Part shown: positions 37,240-45,515 of the stretch, one piece after another
Layout of the letters: every line of letters starts with the position of its first letter
How positions within the stretch are numbered: position 1 is the stretch's first letter
Origin: Acidobacteriota bacterium
GTDB lineage: Bacteria; Acidobacteriota; Blastocatellia; Pyrinomonadales; Pyrinomonadaceae
Reading direction: 5' to 3'
Assembly: GCA_016700175.1 (NCBI GenBank)
Contig: CP065003.1
Span: 816,001 to 880,000 of the forward strand
Length of the DNA stretch: 64,000 nucleotides
Program-made: the position numbers and the translations under genes
The notes under the pieces: generated by a model
Told to the model about the DNA's origin: nothing
Databases searched by the model: none
Seen by the model: only the letters and a program-made list of their open reading frames with translations

Positions 37240-38745
37240 ATGAGAATCAAGACAGGAACACTGCTTTTCGCACTCGTTTTAACTGCGGCGATCACCCAAA
37301 TCTCGCCTGCCCAGATCGAATCGGGCAAGCGGTATCAGCGGCTCGTCATCCGCAACGCGATCGTTATCGACGGCAACGGCACTCCGGCTTCCGGGCCGAA
37401 GGACATCGTCGTCGAGAACGACCGTATAACCGCTATCGTGAACATCGATCCGGTTGCGGTCAAGGAAGGCACCGCGCGGCGCCCTGCCAAGGGCGACGTC
37501 GAGATCGACGCCGAAGGCAGATACGTCATGCCGGGGCTGATCAACCTCCACGGGCACACACACGACGGCCGGGGCGGCAAGGCGATGCCCGTCGAGTACT
37601 GCCAGATGCTTTGGCTTGCCCACGGGATCACGACGATCCGCGACGTTGGCGCTTATGCCAAAACGCTGGAATGGCGGGCCCAGGTTGAGCGCAACGAGAT
37701 CGCTTCACCCAGAGTGTTCGCGTACGGCGTTTTCAATACCGGCGAATCGACAAAGAACGAACAAGCGGCGCGCGAGCGTGTTCGCCAGCTCAAGCGCGAA
37801 GGTTACGACGGGATGAAGCTGTTCGGCGTCGACCGCGACATAATGGCCGCGCTTATGGACGAGGCGAAAAAGCAGGGGCTCCGCGTCGCCCATCACACGG
37901 GCGTCGAGGAAACGAACACCTGGGACGACATTCGCTTCGGCACAACGAGCATCGAGCACTGGTACGGCATCCCGGAAGCTGCGATCGCAAACGGAAGGCA
38001 GAATTACCCGCCGGATTACAACTACAACGACGAGGTCGACCGCTTCCGGTACGCGGGGAGGCTCTGGCGCGAGGCGGAGTGGGACCGCCTGATGAAGGTC
38101 TTCGACGCGATGATCGAGGGAGGCGTCGCGTGGAACCCGACTCTTAACATCTACGAGGCGTCCCGCGATCTTCAGCGCGCTCAGACCCAGCCGCATTACA
38201 CGGAATATCTTCACCCAGTTCTTGGCGAGTTCTTTATTCCCAATCCCGCAAACCACGGCTCGTACTTCATCGGCTGGACCTCGACGGACGAGGCCTACTG
38301 GAAAGAAAACTACAGGATCTGGATGAAGGCGCTGAAGGAATTCGAGCGCCGCGGAGGGTTGATCGGCGCCGGCGAGGACGCGGGGTTCATTTACCAGGTT
38401 TACGGGTTCGGACTGATCCGCGAGCTCGAGCTTCATCAGGAAGCGGGCTTTGATCCGCTGATGGTCATCCGCCACGCGACCGGAAACAACGCGAAGATAA
38501 TGGGCAAGGATGACGAGCTTGGAAGGATCCGCGTCGGATACAAAGCCGACATCCTCGTCGTCAACGGCAATCCGCTTGAGGATCTAAAGGTGCTCTACGC
38601 GACCGGCACGGAGGAAATACGGGACGGCAAGGCGGTCAAGACCGGCGGAGTCGAATGGACGATCCGCGACGGGGTCCCCTTCCACGCTCCGACCCTGGCA
38701 GCGGAGGTCAGGAAGATCGTGGCGGACGCGAAGAGAGTTCCGTGA
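37240..38745 (+). CDS. Exported metal-dependent amidohydrolase
   Basis: A 501-residue member of the amidohydrolase superfamily (imidazolonepropionase/prolidase-like branch) with a signal peptide (GTLLFALVLTAAITQISPAQ). Metal ligands are visible: HxH in LINLHGHTHDG, a Lys candidate in GMKLFGVD, His in VAHHTGVEE, His in TSIEHWYG, and Asp in IGAGEDAGF. The C-terminal HATGNNAKIMGKDDELGRI and GYKADILVVNGNPLEDL are standard for the group. Family members cleave cyclic amides, Xaa-Pro dipeptides and related bonds. The stop codon is immediately followed by a 9-bp repeat array. The start at the ATG at 37240 is chosen for the signal peptide. Confidence 0.92.
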   Translation: MRIKTGTLLFALVLTAAITQISPAQIESGKRYQRLVIRNAIVIDGNGTPASGPKDIVVENDRITAIVNIDPVAVKEGTARRPAKGDVEIDAEGRYVMPGLINLHGHTHDGRGGKAMPVEYCQMLWLAHGITTIRDVGAYAKTLEWRAQVERNEIASPRVFAYGVFNTGESTKNEQAARERVRQLKREGYDGMKLFGVDRDIMAALMDEAKKQGLRVAHHTGVEETNTWDDIRFGTTSIEHWYGIPEAAIANGRQNYPPDYNYNDEVDRFRYAGRLWREAEWDRLMKVFDAMIEGGVAWNPTLNIYEASRDLQRAQTQPHYTEYLHPVLGEFFIPNPANHGSYFIGWTSTDEAYWKENYRIWMKALKEFERRGGLIGAGEDAGFIYQVYGFGLIRELELHQEAGFDPLMVIRHATGNNAKIMGKDDELGRIRVGYKADILVVNGNPLEDLKVLYATGTEEIRDGKAVKTGGVEWTIRDGVPFHAPTLAAEVRKIVADAKRVP

Positions 38746-38746
38746 G

Positions 38747-39257
38747 TTTTCTGAGTTGACTGAGTTGGCTGAGCTGACTGAGTTGTCTGAGTTGTCTGAG
38801 TTGGCTGAGTTGACTGAGTTTGGTTTCCGGCGTGTTCGCGGCTCTGCCGCCGGTATGTGTGGAAACGCAAGCGTTTCCGGGCACGGCCCCAAAAACGTCT
38901 TGCGGGGGCTGAGCCCCCGCAGATCTCCAGGAATGCCTCCTTCGGTAAGCCAAAGGCTTACCGCACACATCGGCGGCAAAGACGATTCCGTGGACTGCGC
39001 CCTTCGGGCTTGTCCCCGGCTAAAAGCAGGCCGCCGCTCGCGCGGCTGGTAACTCGCCAGACTCGGACAATTAAGGGCGAGAAGCCGCTAACGCGGCTAA
39101 CGGAACGTTCTCGTGCTGACCGTGGACTGCGCCCTTCGGGCTTGTCCCCGGCTAAAAGCAGGCCGCCGCTCGCGCGGCTCAAGATCTACCAAACTCGGCG
39201 AACTCGGCAAACTCAGTCAACTCGGCCAACTCAGTCAACTCACCAAACTCAGTCAAC
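38747..39257. repeat. Inverted pair of 9-bp repeat arrays between convergent genes
   Basis: Left arm 38752-38822: about eight units of the type CTGAGTTGN, starting right after the amidohydrolase stop. Right arm 39192-39257: seven units of the complement type AACTCNNNN; the stop codon of the convergent gene (39249-39251) lies within it. Between the arms are palindromes GGAAACGCAAGCGTTTCC (about 38869-38886), GCGGGGGCTGAGCCCCCGC (about 38903-38921) and GGTAAGCCAAAGGCTTACC (about 38944-38962), plus two copies of a 60-bp unit. The region is non-coding. Confidence 0.85.
38988..39179 (+). repeat. Two identical 60-bp direct repeats
   Basis: Positions 38988-39047 and 39120-39179 are identical by eye (they begin CCGTGGACTGCGCCCTTCGG). 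Related copies with a few changes are at 40416-40474 and 40607-40665. The unit contains short inverted segments (GCGCCCTTCGGGC, GCCGCCGCTCGCGCGGC). It behaves like a dispersed intergenic repeat family. Confidence 0.85.
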
Positions 39258-40187
39258 TTTCGAATACCACCAAGCGTCCTTCCCGCCTTCGATAAACCTG
39301 AGCGGATCCGCCTCACCGCGAACGGTGCGCCCCGTGTGGCTAAGTTTCCCGCCGGCGACCTTGAACTTCCACGTCCCGTACGGCTTCCCCTCCACAGTCA
39401 TCGTAAGCGTGTATCCGCCGTCGACCGCGAGAAGGTCCTTGGCCTTAAAGTACGCGCCGCCGCTCGTTTTCACGGGCGGATTTACAAGATCGAAGCTGTG
39501 TCTAACCCAGTCCGACCTGAGGCTTGTGGAAGTATTCCTTCTGTTCTCGCAGATGAGCTTTCCATCCTTGTCGCGCTTTACTTCCACCCTTATCTCCTTT
39601 CTCGTCGAACTGTTCTCTTCCGCCCTCAGCCAGATCTTCCAGGCGAGGTTCTGTTCCGGATCCGCCTCGGAGTAGAAGAGATATCCCCAATCGTTCCACG
39701 GACCGTCGGTAAGGTAGAGAGCCCCGCCGTCAAACGGATCGTCCGGCTGTTTTACACGGAGGCTGAAAGGCATCGTGTACATCTTTTCATTGCCCAGATA
39801 CAGATCGAAGACATAATCGCCAGGCTTTGTTAGCTTGAGATCGTCGTAGCTGACCAGGCTTCCGTCGGGATTGAAAGGCTGACTGAACCCGAACAGTTTG
39901 TAGGGGGGCCTGAGACCGAATGCGTCCGTTTTCCAGTCCCAGTGCCAGACCTCTTTTCCTCCTGACGAAAGGACCGCCCTCCCCGTCGCACCCTCGGGGA
40001 CGAAAACGTTCTGCATCTTGTTCTTGAGGCGGAATTCTCCCGTCTTGGCGATCACCGTGACGTTGTCGAGCAGCGTCGCGTACATCACTCCCGGCGGATA
40101 CTGACCCTGAGCCGCCGCTGTATTCGCCATTGCGAAAAGAAAGACCGCGACCGCCAGGGCGATCGAGTTCGGATTTTTCAGCTTCAT
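39249..40187 (-). CDS. Exported protein of unknown function
   Basis: A 312-residue protein with a signal peptide (SIALAVAVFLFAMANTAAAQ). I do not recognise a family. It has many aromatic residues and alternating strands (VWHWDWKTDAFGLRPPYKLF, GDYVFDLYLGNEKMYTMPF, GYTLTMTVEGKPYGTWKFKV), suggesting two or three beta-sandwich domains. The ATG at 40187 is preceded by AGGAGG twelve bases upstream; in-frame starts at 40208 and 40217 are less likely. The last codons run into the 9-bp repeat array, so its extreme C-terminus may be variable between strains. Confidence 0.75.
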   Translation of the reverse strand: MKLKNPNSIALAVAVFLFAMANTAAAQGQYPPGVMYATLLDNVTVIAKTGEFRLKNKMQNVFVPEGATGRAVLSSGGKEVWHWDWKTDAFGLRPPYKLFGFSQPFNPDGSLVSYDDLKLTKPGDYVFDLYLGNEKMYTMPFSLRVKQPDDPFDGGALYLTDGPWNDWGYLFYSEADPEQNLAWKIWLRAEENSSTRKEIRVEVKRDKDGKLICENRRNTSTSLRSDWVRHSFDLVNPPVKTSGGAYFKAKDLLAVDGGYTLTMTVEGKPYGTWKFKVAGGKLSHTGRTVRGEADPLRFIEGGKDAWWYSKVD

Positions 40188-40415
40188 CACTTTTTGCAAC
40201 CTCCTCATCGGAAACAAGGTTTCTACCGTTCGCTTCCTGAAGGTTACTTGTCCCGGGATTATTCTTCGCCACCTGAACAGGTAGGAGTTTGAAGGAGTGC
40301 ACGCGGGACTTCATCGGTCAAGGGACATTGGGCATTGGTCGTTGTGTATGTTTGCGGCTCTGCCGCGGGAAGATCACGCAATCGCTTCGCGATGCGCAAA
40401 TTTTTCTTGACGCTT

Positions 40416-40768
40416 CCGTGGACTGCGCCCTTCGGGCTTGTCCACGGCTTAATGCAGGCCGTCGCTGCGCGACTCAAAACTCTGAATACTCACCAAACTC
40501 AGCCGAATAAATGCAGGTCGCCGCTCGCGCGGATGGAAACTCGCCCGACTTGGACAATTTAGGCATGAAGCCGCTCACGCGGCTATGGGAATATTTTTGA
40601 CACATCCCGTGGACTGCGCCCTTCGGGCTTGTCCACGGCTAAATGCAGGCCGTCGCTTCGCGACTCAAAACTCTGAAAACTCACCAAACTCAGCCGACTC
40701 GCCAAACACAGCCAACTCAGCCGACTCGCCAAACTCAGCCAACTCGGCAAACTCGGCAAACTCCTCCA
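40416..40768. repeat. Second repeat cluster: two 60-bp-unit relatives and a 9-bp array
   Basis: Diverged copies of the 60-bp unit lie at 40416-40474 and 40607-40665, each followed by ACTCAAAACTCTGAA. A 9-bp array (about ten units such as AACTCAGCC, AACTCGGCA) fills 40678-40768 and reaches the stop codon of the M20 gene at 40771. Pieces of the unit (GCCGCTCGCGCGG, GCCGCTCACGCGGC) occur near 40520 and 40570. The 40188-40415 part of this spacer shows nothing else of note. Confidence 0.8.
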
Positions 40769-40770
40769 AA

Positions 40771-42069
40771 CTATTCCTTCCCGTCGATCGCCAGAATCGT
40801 TCTCAACAGCACGCTCGCGCCGTTCGCCATGTCCTCCGCCGAAGTGAACTCGGCCGGCGCATGGCTGATCCCGCCTCTGCTCGGCACGAAGATCATTCCG
40901 ATCGGCCCGATCTTCGCCACGTCCTGCGCATCGTGGCCGGCGCCGCTCGGCATTCTTTGGTATGTCAGCCCAAGCTCCTTTGCGGAAGCCTCGATCGCCG
41001 ATTTGAACCCTTCGTCGGTGAGCGCGGGGATCGCGGAGACATCGAGATGCCGGAAATTGATCTCGGTTCCGGTTTCGTCGGCGATGACGATCGCGCGTTT
41101 CTCAATCATGTTGTACATCCTGAAGATCCTCTCCGCCGAAAGATCACGGAGTTCGAGACTGAGGGTGACTTTTCCGGGGATCACATTTGGCGCACCCGGC
41201 TCGGCGACGAACTTTCCGACCGTGCCCACCTGGGCACCTCCGAGGGAATTGACGACCTCGTTGACCATCAGGGCGAACCTGGCTCCGGCAAGGACCGCGT
41301 CGCGCCGGCCTTTCATAGGAGTCGTGCCCGCGTGGTTGGCAAAACCCTCGATCGTGACCTCCCACCACTCGATCCCGACTATCCCTTCCACAACGCCTAT
41401 GTTCAGGCCTTTGCTTTCGAGAACTCCGCCCTGTTCGATATGCAGTTCAAGGTATGCCTTTATGTCGCCTTCCTTTCGGGCTGCTTCCGCAATACGACCG
41501 GGATCGCCTCCCAGGAAACGGATCCCTTCGGCGATCGTCTTTCCGCTGTTGTTGACGACAGTCTGCGCTTCAGTGCCCAAGTCTCCCACGAAAGCACGGC
41601 TGCCGGTCAGGCCGCCTTCCTCGTCGGTGAATACGATCACTTCCAGCGGGCCGTCAGTCGTGATCTTGTTCTCGTTGAGAAGCTCGATCACCTCAAGCGC
41701 GCCGATCACCCCGACGCAGCCGTCATACGCACCACCGTTTGGGACCGTGTCGATATGCGATCCGAAGACGATCGGTTTCCGGTCGTCGAACCTGCCTTTT
41801 CGACGCCCGATGATGTTCGCCGCCGCATCGATCCTCACCTCGAGTCCGGCGTTCTTCATCAGCCCGATGATGTATTCGCGGCCCTGCTTGTCGTGTTCGC
41901 TGAACGCGACCCGGTCCGAGCCTCCGTTGGCGTTCAGCCCGAACTGCGAGAGCGCCTTGATCCGGGACTCCATACGGGACGCGTCGGCACGGACCGGAGA
42001 TTGAGCGAGCGCCGGCGCAAGGAATAGAAGGATTAGCGCCGTAGCCGTCGCGCATCGTTTCAGGTTCAT
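40771..42069 (-). CDS. Exported M20-family amidase (hydantoinase/carbamoylase type)
   Basis: A 432-residue zinc hydrolase with a signal peptide (ATALILLFLAPALAQ). Metal and catalytic motifs are intact: GSHIDTVPNGGAYDG (His, Asp and the following Asp), VFTDEEGGLTGS (general base Glu-Glu), YLELHIEQGG (His), and GISHAPAEF (His). The dimerisation domain lies between (MPSGAGHDAQDVAKIGPIG belongs to the end part). This subfamily includes N-carbamoyl-L-amino acid hydrolases and allantoate or ureidoglycolate amidohydrolases, normally cytosolic, so the signal peptide is noteworthy. Its 3' end touches a 9-bp repeat array. Confidence 0.93.
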   Translation of the reverse strand: MNLKRCATATALILLFLAPALAQSPVRADASRMESRIKALSQFGLNANGGSDRVAFSEHDKQGREYIIGLMKNAGLEVRIDAAANIIGRRKGRFDDRKPIVFGSHIDTVPNGGAYDGCVGVIGALEVIELLNENKITTDGPLEVIVFTDEEGGLTGSRAFVGDLGTEAQTVVNNSGKTIAEGIRFLGGDPGRIAEAARKEGDIKAYLELHIEQGGVLESKGLNIGVVEGIVGIEWWEVTIEGFANHAGTTPMKGRRDAVLAGARFALMVNEVVNSLGGAQVGTVGKFVAEPGAPNVIPGKVTLSLELRDLSAERIFRMYNMIEKRAIVIADETGTEINFRHLDVSAIPALTDEGFKSAIEASAKELGLTYQRMPSGAGHDAQDVAKIGPIGMIFVPSRGGISHAPAEFTSAEDMANGASVLLRTILAIDGKE

Positions 42070-42106
42070 AGCTTCGTGTACCTTCTTGTACCTTCGTGGT
42101 TAACGC

Positions 42107-42151
42107 TCTTCGCTTCGCTCGAGGCAGGCGAGGCCGCCTGCGCTCCAGTCG
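42107..42151. repeat. Short dispersed repeat shared with 47794-47836
   Basis: The segment CGCTTCGCTC...GGCCGCCTGCGCTCCAGTCG occurs here and, with a few changes, at 47794-47836. It contains a CAGGCG/CGCCTG hairpin. Both copies are just upstream of gene starts or ends, in non-coding spacers. Confidence 0.7.
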
Positions 42152-42190
42152 CTATCCGCTCATCTCTCATCTCTCAACTCTCATCACTTC

Positions 42191-44803
42191 CTAATACGCC
42201 GTCGAGATCAGGATCGAGTTCACGAACAGCCTGTCCAGACCTCTCCAGTACGCGCGGAACGTCGGATCGTCCGCGAACAGGATCACGTGCCCGTCGCCCA
42301 TAGGGACATCCGCCATATACAGCTTCCCGCCGAGGTTCTCGACGGTCGAATCCCATATGTGACCCTGTATGTAGCCGTCCTTCTTGTATACCGCGACGTT
42401 CGCGCCTTCCTTCGTAGGCGTCATGTGAGAGCTACCTCTGAACTGGACCGCGATTTCGCCTCCAAAGCCCAGGCCCAGGTAATAGTCCCCGTTAACCTCC
42501 GCCTTGAAGATCGATCCGGGTATTGCCTCGATCGGCTCTTCGGAGTCCTTCCTCGTTCTTACGATCGAAACATCCGTGAAATTCACGCCCTCTCGGGTAG
42601 TGAATTCCGCACCGCCGGCGAGACCTATGAAGGTTCCTCCGTTCTCGATCCAGTTCCGAAGCCTCTCTACGCCGCCGGGTCCGAGTTCCCTTTCGTATCC
42701 GCCGGCGCTTCCGTTCGGGAAGATGATGACGTTGTAGCGGTTGAGATCGATCCGGGGGATCATCGAGGTTACGACCGCCGAGAAGTCCAGATCGTAGCGC
42801 TGGCTCAGCACGCTGTAGACCGAGCCGAACGTCACGGCCTGCGTAGGCTCCCGGGTGGCGACCAAAATGCCCGGCTTTTTCAGGTTCAGAACGTAGTCGG
42901 AGCCGAGCGAGATGCCGCCCTCGCCCCAGGAGGATGAGATCGACCTCACGTCCGTACCGTATTCTCGCGCGAGTTTCGAGATATCGTCGTAGAGTCCATC
43001 GCCGTTGCGGATCGTCCTGACGATGTAAGTGCCTTTGTCGATCTCAAGCGGCCCGATCTTTGTCGGGAGCCTTGTGATCGCTACGTTGTAGCCTTTTTGA
43101 AGAAGCTTGCCGGCGAGCTTAGCTCCCGAGTTCGCCTTGTTCGAGAACACGTAGCCGTAAGGGCTTCGCGCAAACGAGACCGACGCCGAAGGCTTCTCCG
43201 TGATCCTCGACATTCCCGAAGTCGCGATCTCGTCGCCCGTGAAGGAAGTGTCGACGCCGTACTGAAGAGGCAGCGCCCACGCCGTGATGTCATAGAAACC
43301 GGGACCTTCCTTTGGAGCGCTCGATCCGAGTTTCGCGTCCCGCGCGCGCCTTCGCGCGACGTCCTTCATAAAGTCCTCTTCCATCTCCGGATCGGGCTCG
43401 AAGAGCGTTTTCAGAAGCCGTTTCTTCGGCTGCCTCAAGGGCACGACATAACTGCCCGCGGGAAAATTCTTCGTGCGAGACGTCCGGTCGAAGTAATCCT
43501 GGGCGGATGCCGATCGGATCGAACTTCCCGCCCTGTAAACCTCTATGTTGTGGCGAAGAAGAAGCTCGACCAGTTCGGCCGCGCGTCCGGGATCGTCCTG
43601 TTCGTGGATCACATAGGTCTTGAACTTTTCGTTCGTGACCTCGTCCATCCCGTCTTTGAAGAATCGATAGTAATCGATGAGTATCCCTTCGCGGTTTTCG
43701 GCGAGCACCTCGAGCGTGGCGAGATCGGCGATGAAATGCTTGTGGACCGCCTCGCGCAGGGTCACGATCGTGCCGTCCGGCCTTTCCCAACGGTACCCCT
43801 TACTTCCGCCTCCGTTGCTCTCGTACGTCGCTGCGATCGCGCCGTGGAAAGCCGGATACGAATCCCAGTAGCCCGGAAAGTAAAGGTCGTAGTTCTCGTC
43901 TTTCGCGTACGTCCAACCGTAGCGGTCGAAGTACTTCGCGGAATTTCTTCCCACGACCTCTGCCCATTTCTTCAGCGATTCCGGATAGTTATTGTTGACC
44001 GGCTTCGTGAACGGAGCCATGTAGTACTCGTCCGGCTCGCCATGGTTGTCGATCCAGACCTGCGGGTTCCAGTGGTGAAGCACGCGCGACGCCGCCTGCG
44101 TTTCCGGCTGGGTCAGCGCGAACGCGTCGCGGTTCAGGTCGATCTTGAAGTGATTTCCGTCGGAGCTCGCGAACCACGCGACAAAGTGCTCGGAAGCGGC
44201 AGGATCCGCCGTGCCTCCGCGGATGGTCATATTCTTCGCCCACGTCACGAACGCCTGGTGACTGTCAGGGTTAAGCGCGGGATTGATGATGACGACCTGG
44301 TTCTGCACGATCTTCATCGTCAGAGGGTCGGTCCCGGCGGCGAGCTGATACAAGACCTGAAGCCCCGCCTCGAACGCCGAGGTCTCTCCGCCGTCGGTTC
44401 CGTAGTTCATCCACCCGATCGGGACCGTGCTTCTTGCGATGTTCGAAGCCTCGGTCGGCGACGTCGCCCTGGGATCCCTTAGTCTCGCGATCGTCGAGCG
44501 TATCTCCTCAAGCCTGGAGATGTTCTCCGGAGTGCTGACGGCGACGATCCATAGCTTCCTGCGCTCGACCGACTCGCCGTACTCGAAGACCTTCACACGC
44601 GGCGAGACCTCCTCGAGCTTCTTAATGTAAGCGGCCATCTGCAGATTGTCCGTGAGGTAATCGCCTATCTCATAGCCGAAGAACTGCTTAGGAGTGGGTA
44701 CGTTCTGGTCATATGTTCCGCCGGGGAGCCATTCGAAGCCCTGAGCTGAACCGGAGACCGTGATCGACAGACAGAGTGCGGTCAGGATAAGGAAGTTTTT
44801 CAT
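42191..44803 (-). CDS. Exported M14-family carboxypeptidase-like protein
   Basis: An 870-residue protein with a signal peptide (FLILTALCLSITVSGSAQ). The N-terminal half is an M14 zinc carboxypeptidase domain: VSTPENISRLEEIRSTIARL, NPALNPDSHQAF, KIDLNRDAFALTQPET (Arg225 region), and PQVWIDNHGEPDEYY (zinc His254). The usual first motif HxxE reads DGGE (Asp137, Glu140), so one zinc ligand is Asp instead of His. The C-terminal half (about 530-870) is a glutamine-amidotransferase-like/ThuA-like fold (VIIFPNGSAGGYERELG, LRNWIENGGTFIGLAGGAEF), common in these proteins. I chose the ATG at 44803 because the longer frame runs through the 104-bp tandem repeat. Confidence 0.9.
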   Translation of the reverse strand: MKNFLILTALCLSITVSGSAQGFEWLPGGTYDQNVPTPKQFFGYEIGDYLTDNLQMAAYIKKLEEVSPRVKVFEYGESVERRKLWIVAVSTPENISRLEEIRSTIARLRDPRATSPTEASNIARSTVPIGWMNYGTDGGETSAFEAGLQVLYQLAAGTDPLTMKIVQNQVVIINPALNPDSHQAFVTWAKNMTIRGGTADPAASEHFVAWFASSDGNHFKIDLNRDAFALTQPETQAASRVLHHWNPQVWIDNHGEPDEYYMAPFTKPVNNNYPESLKKWAEVVGRNSAKYFDRYGWTYAKDENYDLYFPGYWDSYPAFHGAIAATYESNGGGSKGYRWERPDGTIVTLREAVHKHFIADLATLEVLAENREGILIDYYRFFKDGMDEVTNEKFKTYVIHEQDDPGRAAELVELLLRHNIEVYRAGSSIRSASAQDYFDRTSRTKNFPAGSYVVPLRQPKKRLLKTLFEPDPEMEEDFMKDVARRRARDAKLGSSAPKEGPGFYDITAWALPLQYGVDTSFTGDEIATSGMSRITEKPSASVSFARSPYGYVFSNKANSGAKLAGKLLQKGYNVAITRLPTKIGPLEIDKGTYIVRTIRNGDGLYDDISKLAREYGTDVRSISSSWGEGGISLGSDYVLNLKKPGILVATREPTQAVTFGSVYSVLSQRYDLDFSAVVTSMIPRIDLNRYNVIIFPNGSAGGYERELGPGGVERLRNWIENGGTFIGLAGGAEFTTREGVNFTDVSIVRTRKDSEEPIEAIPGSIFKAEVNGDYYLGLGFGGEIAVQFRGSSHMTPTKEGANVAVYKKDGYIQGHIWDSTVENLGGKLYMADVPMGDGHVILFADDPTFRAYWRGLDRLFVNSILISTAY

Positions 44804-44910
44804 GGTAGTTGTTTGAGTTTTATGTCTCTTTGCTGACCCTTGCGGCCTGGCGCTTAGGCGCGAGTAGAAAACCACATCTTTGCGGATCTTCGCGCTTTGC
44901 GGCTTTGCGA

Positions 44911-45222
44911 GAGGGTCTTCGTGTTTCGCCGTTACGATCGCGTCCAGACCACTCCAAGGTGTTGGCGACTTTCTTTTCTTCTTTGCGGCACTTGGCGTCT
45001 TGGCGGCTTTGCGGGAGGGTCTTCGTGTTTCGCCGTTACGATCGCGTCCAGACCACTCCAAGGTGTTGGCGACTTTCTTTTCTTCTTCGCGGTCCTTTGC
45101 GCCTTTGCGCCTTTGCGGGAGGGTCTTCGTGTTTCGCCGTTACGATCGCGTCCAGACCACTCCAAGGTGTTGGCGACTTTCTTTTCTTCTTTGCGGCACT
45201 TGGCGATTTGGCGACTTTGCGG
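44911..45222. repeat. 104-bp tandem repeat, three copies
   Basis: Units start at 44911, 45015 and 45119 (each begins GAGGGTCTTCGTGTTTCGCC), giving an exact 104-bp period; a broken fourth start is near 45219. The block CCAGACCACTCCAAGGTGTT recurs unchanged in each. The link segment between blocks varies (runs of CTTTGCGG and CTTGGCG). Complementary CCGCAAAG motifs follow at 45280-45370, so the whole spacer 44804-45515 can fold on itself. No gene is seen in it. Confidence 0.88.
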
Positions 45223-45515
45223 GATGTTCTTCACCGCTCATTTGTCTCATCCGGCGCGATTAATGGAACTGGTTGCTCTCGCCAAACCGCCAAGCCGCAA
45301 AGTACCGCAAAGAAGAAGCTATCTCTTTCACCAGGACGCAAAGATCCGCAAAGAAGAACCAGACTCTCTCACCAAGACGCCGGGTGTCGAGAAGAAGAAA
45401 AGCTAAACCAGTTTTCTAAAGAGTGCCGATAATCTATCACAAGACGGAGCCCGCTCTGAAACAGCAGCGATAGATTCTGTGCTACAATCCGGCATTCCGA
45501 TTCCCCGAGGTAAAT

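Noticed and set aside
38595..38979. Low-complexity proteins rich in Gln-Leu or Asn-Ser read from the 9-bp arrays
   Set aside because: They arise because the period is a multiple of three; they lack ribosome sites and overlap a real gene antisense.
38747..39257. CRISPR array
   Set aside because: The repeats are 9 bp with no unique spacers of constant length, and no cas genes are present.
44804..45061. An 86-codon N-terminal extension of the M14 protein
   Set aside because: It is translated from the 104-bp tandem repeat and precedes a normal signal peptide.
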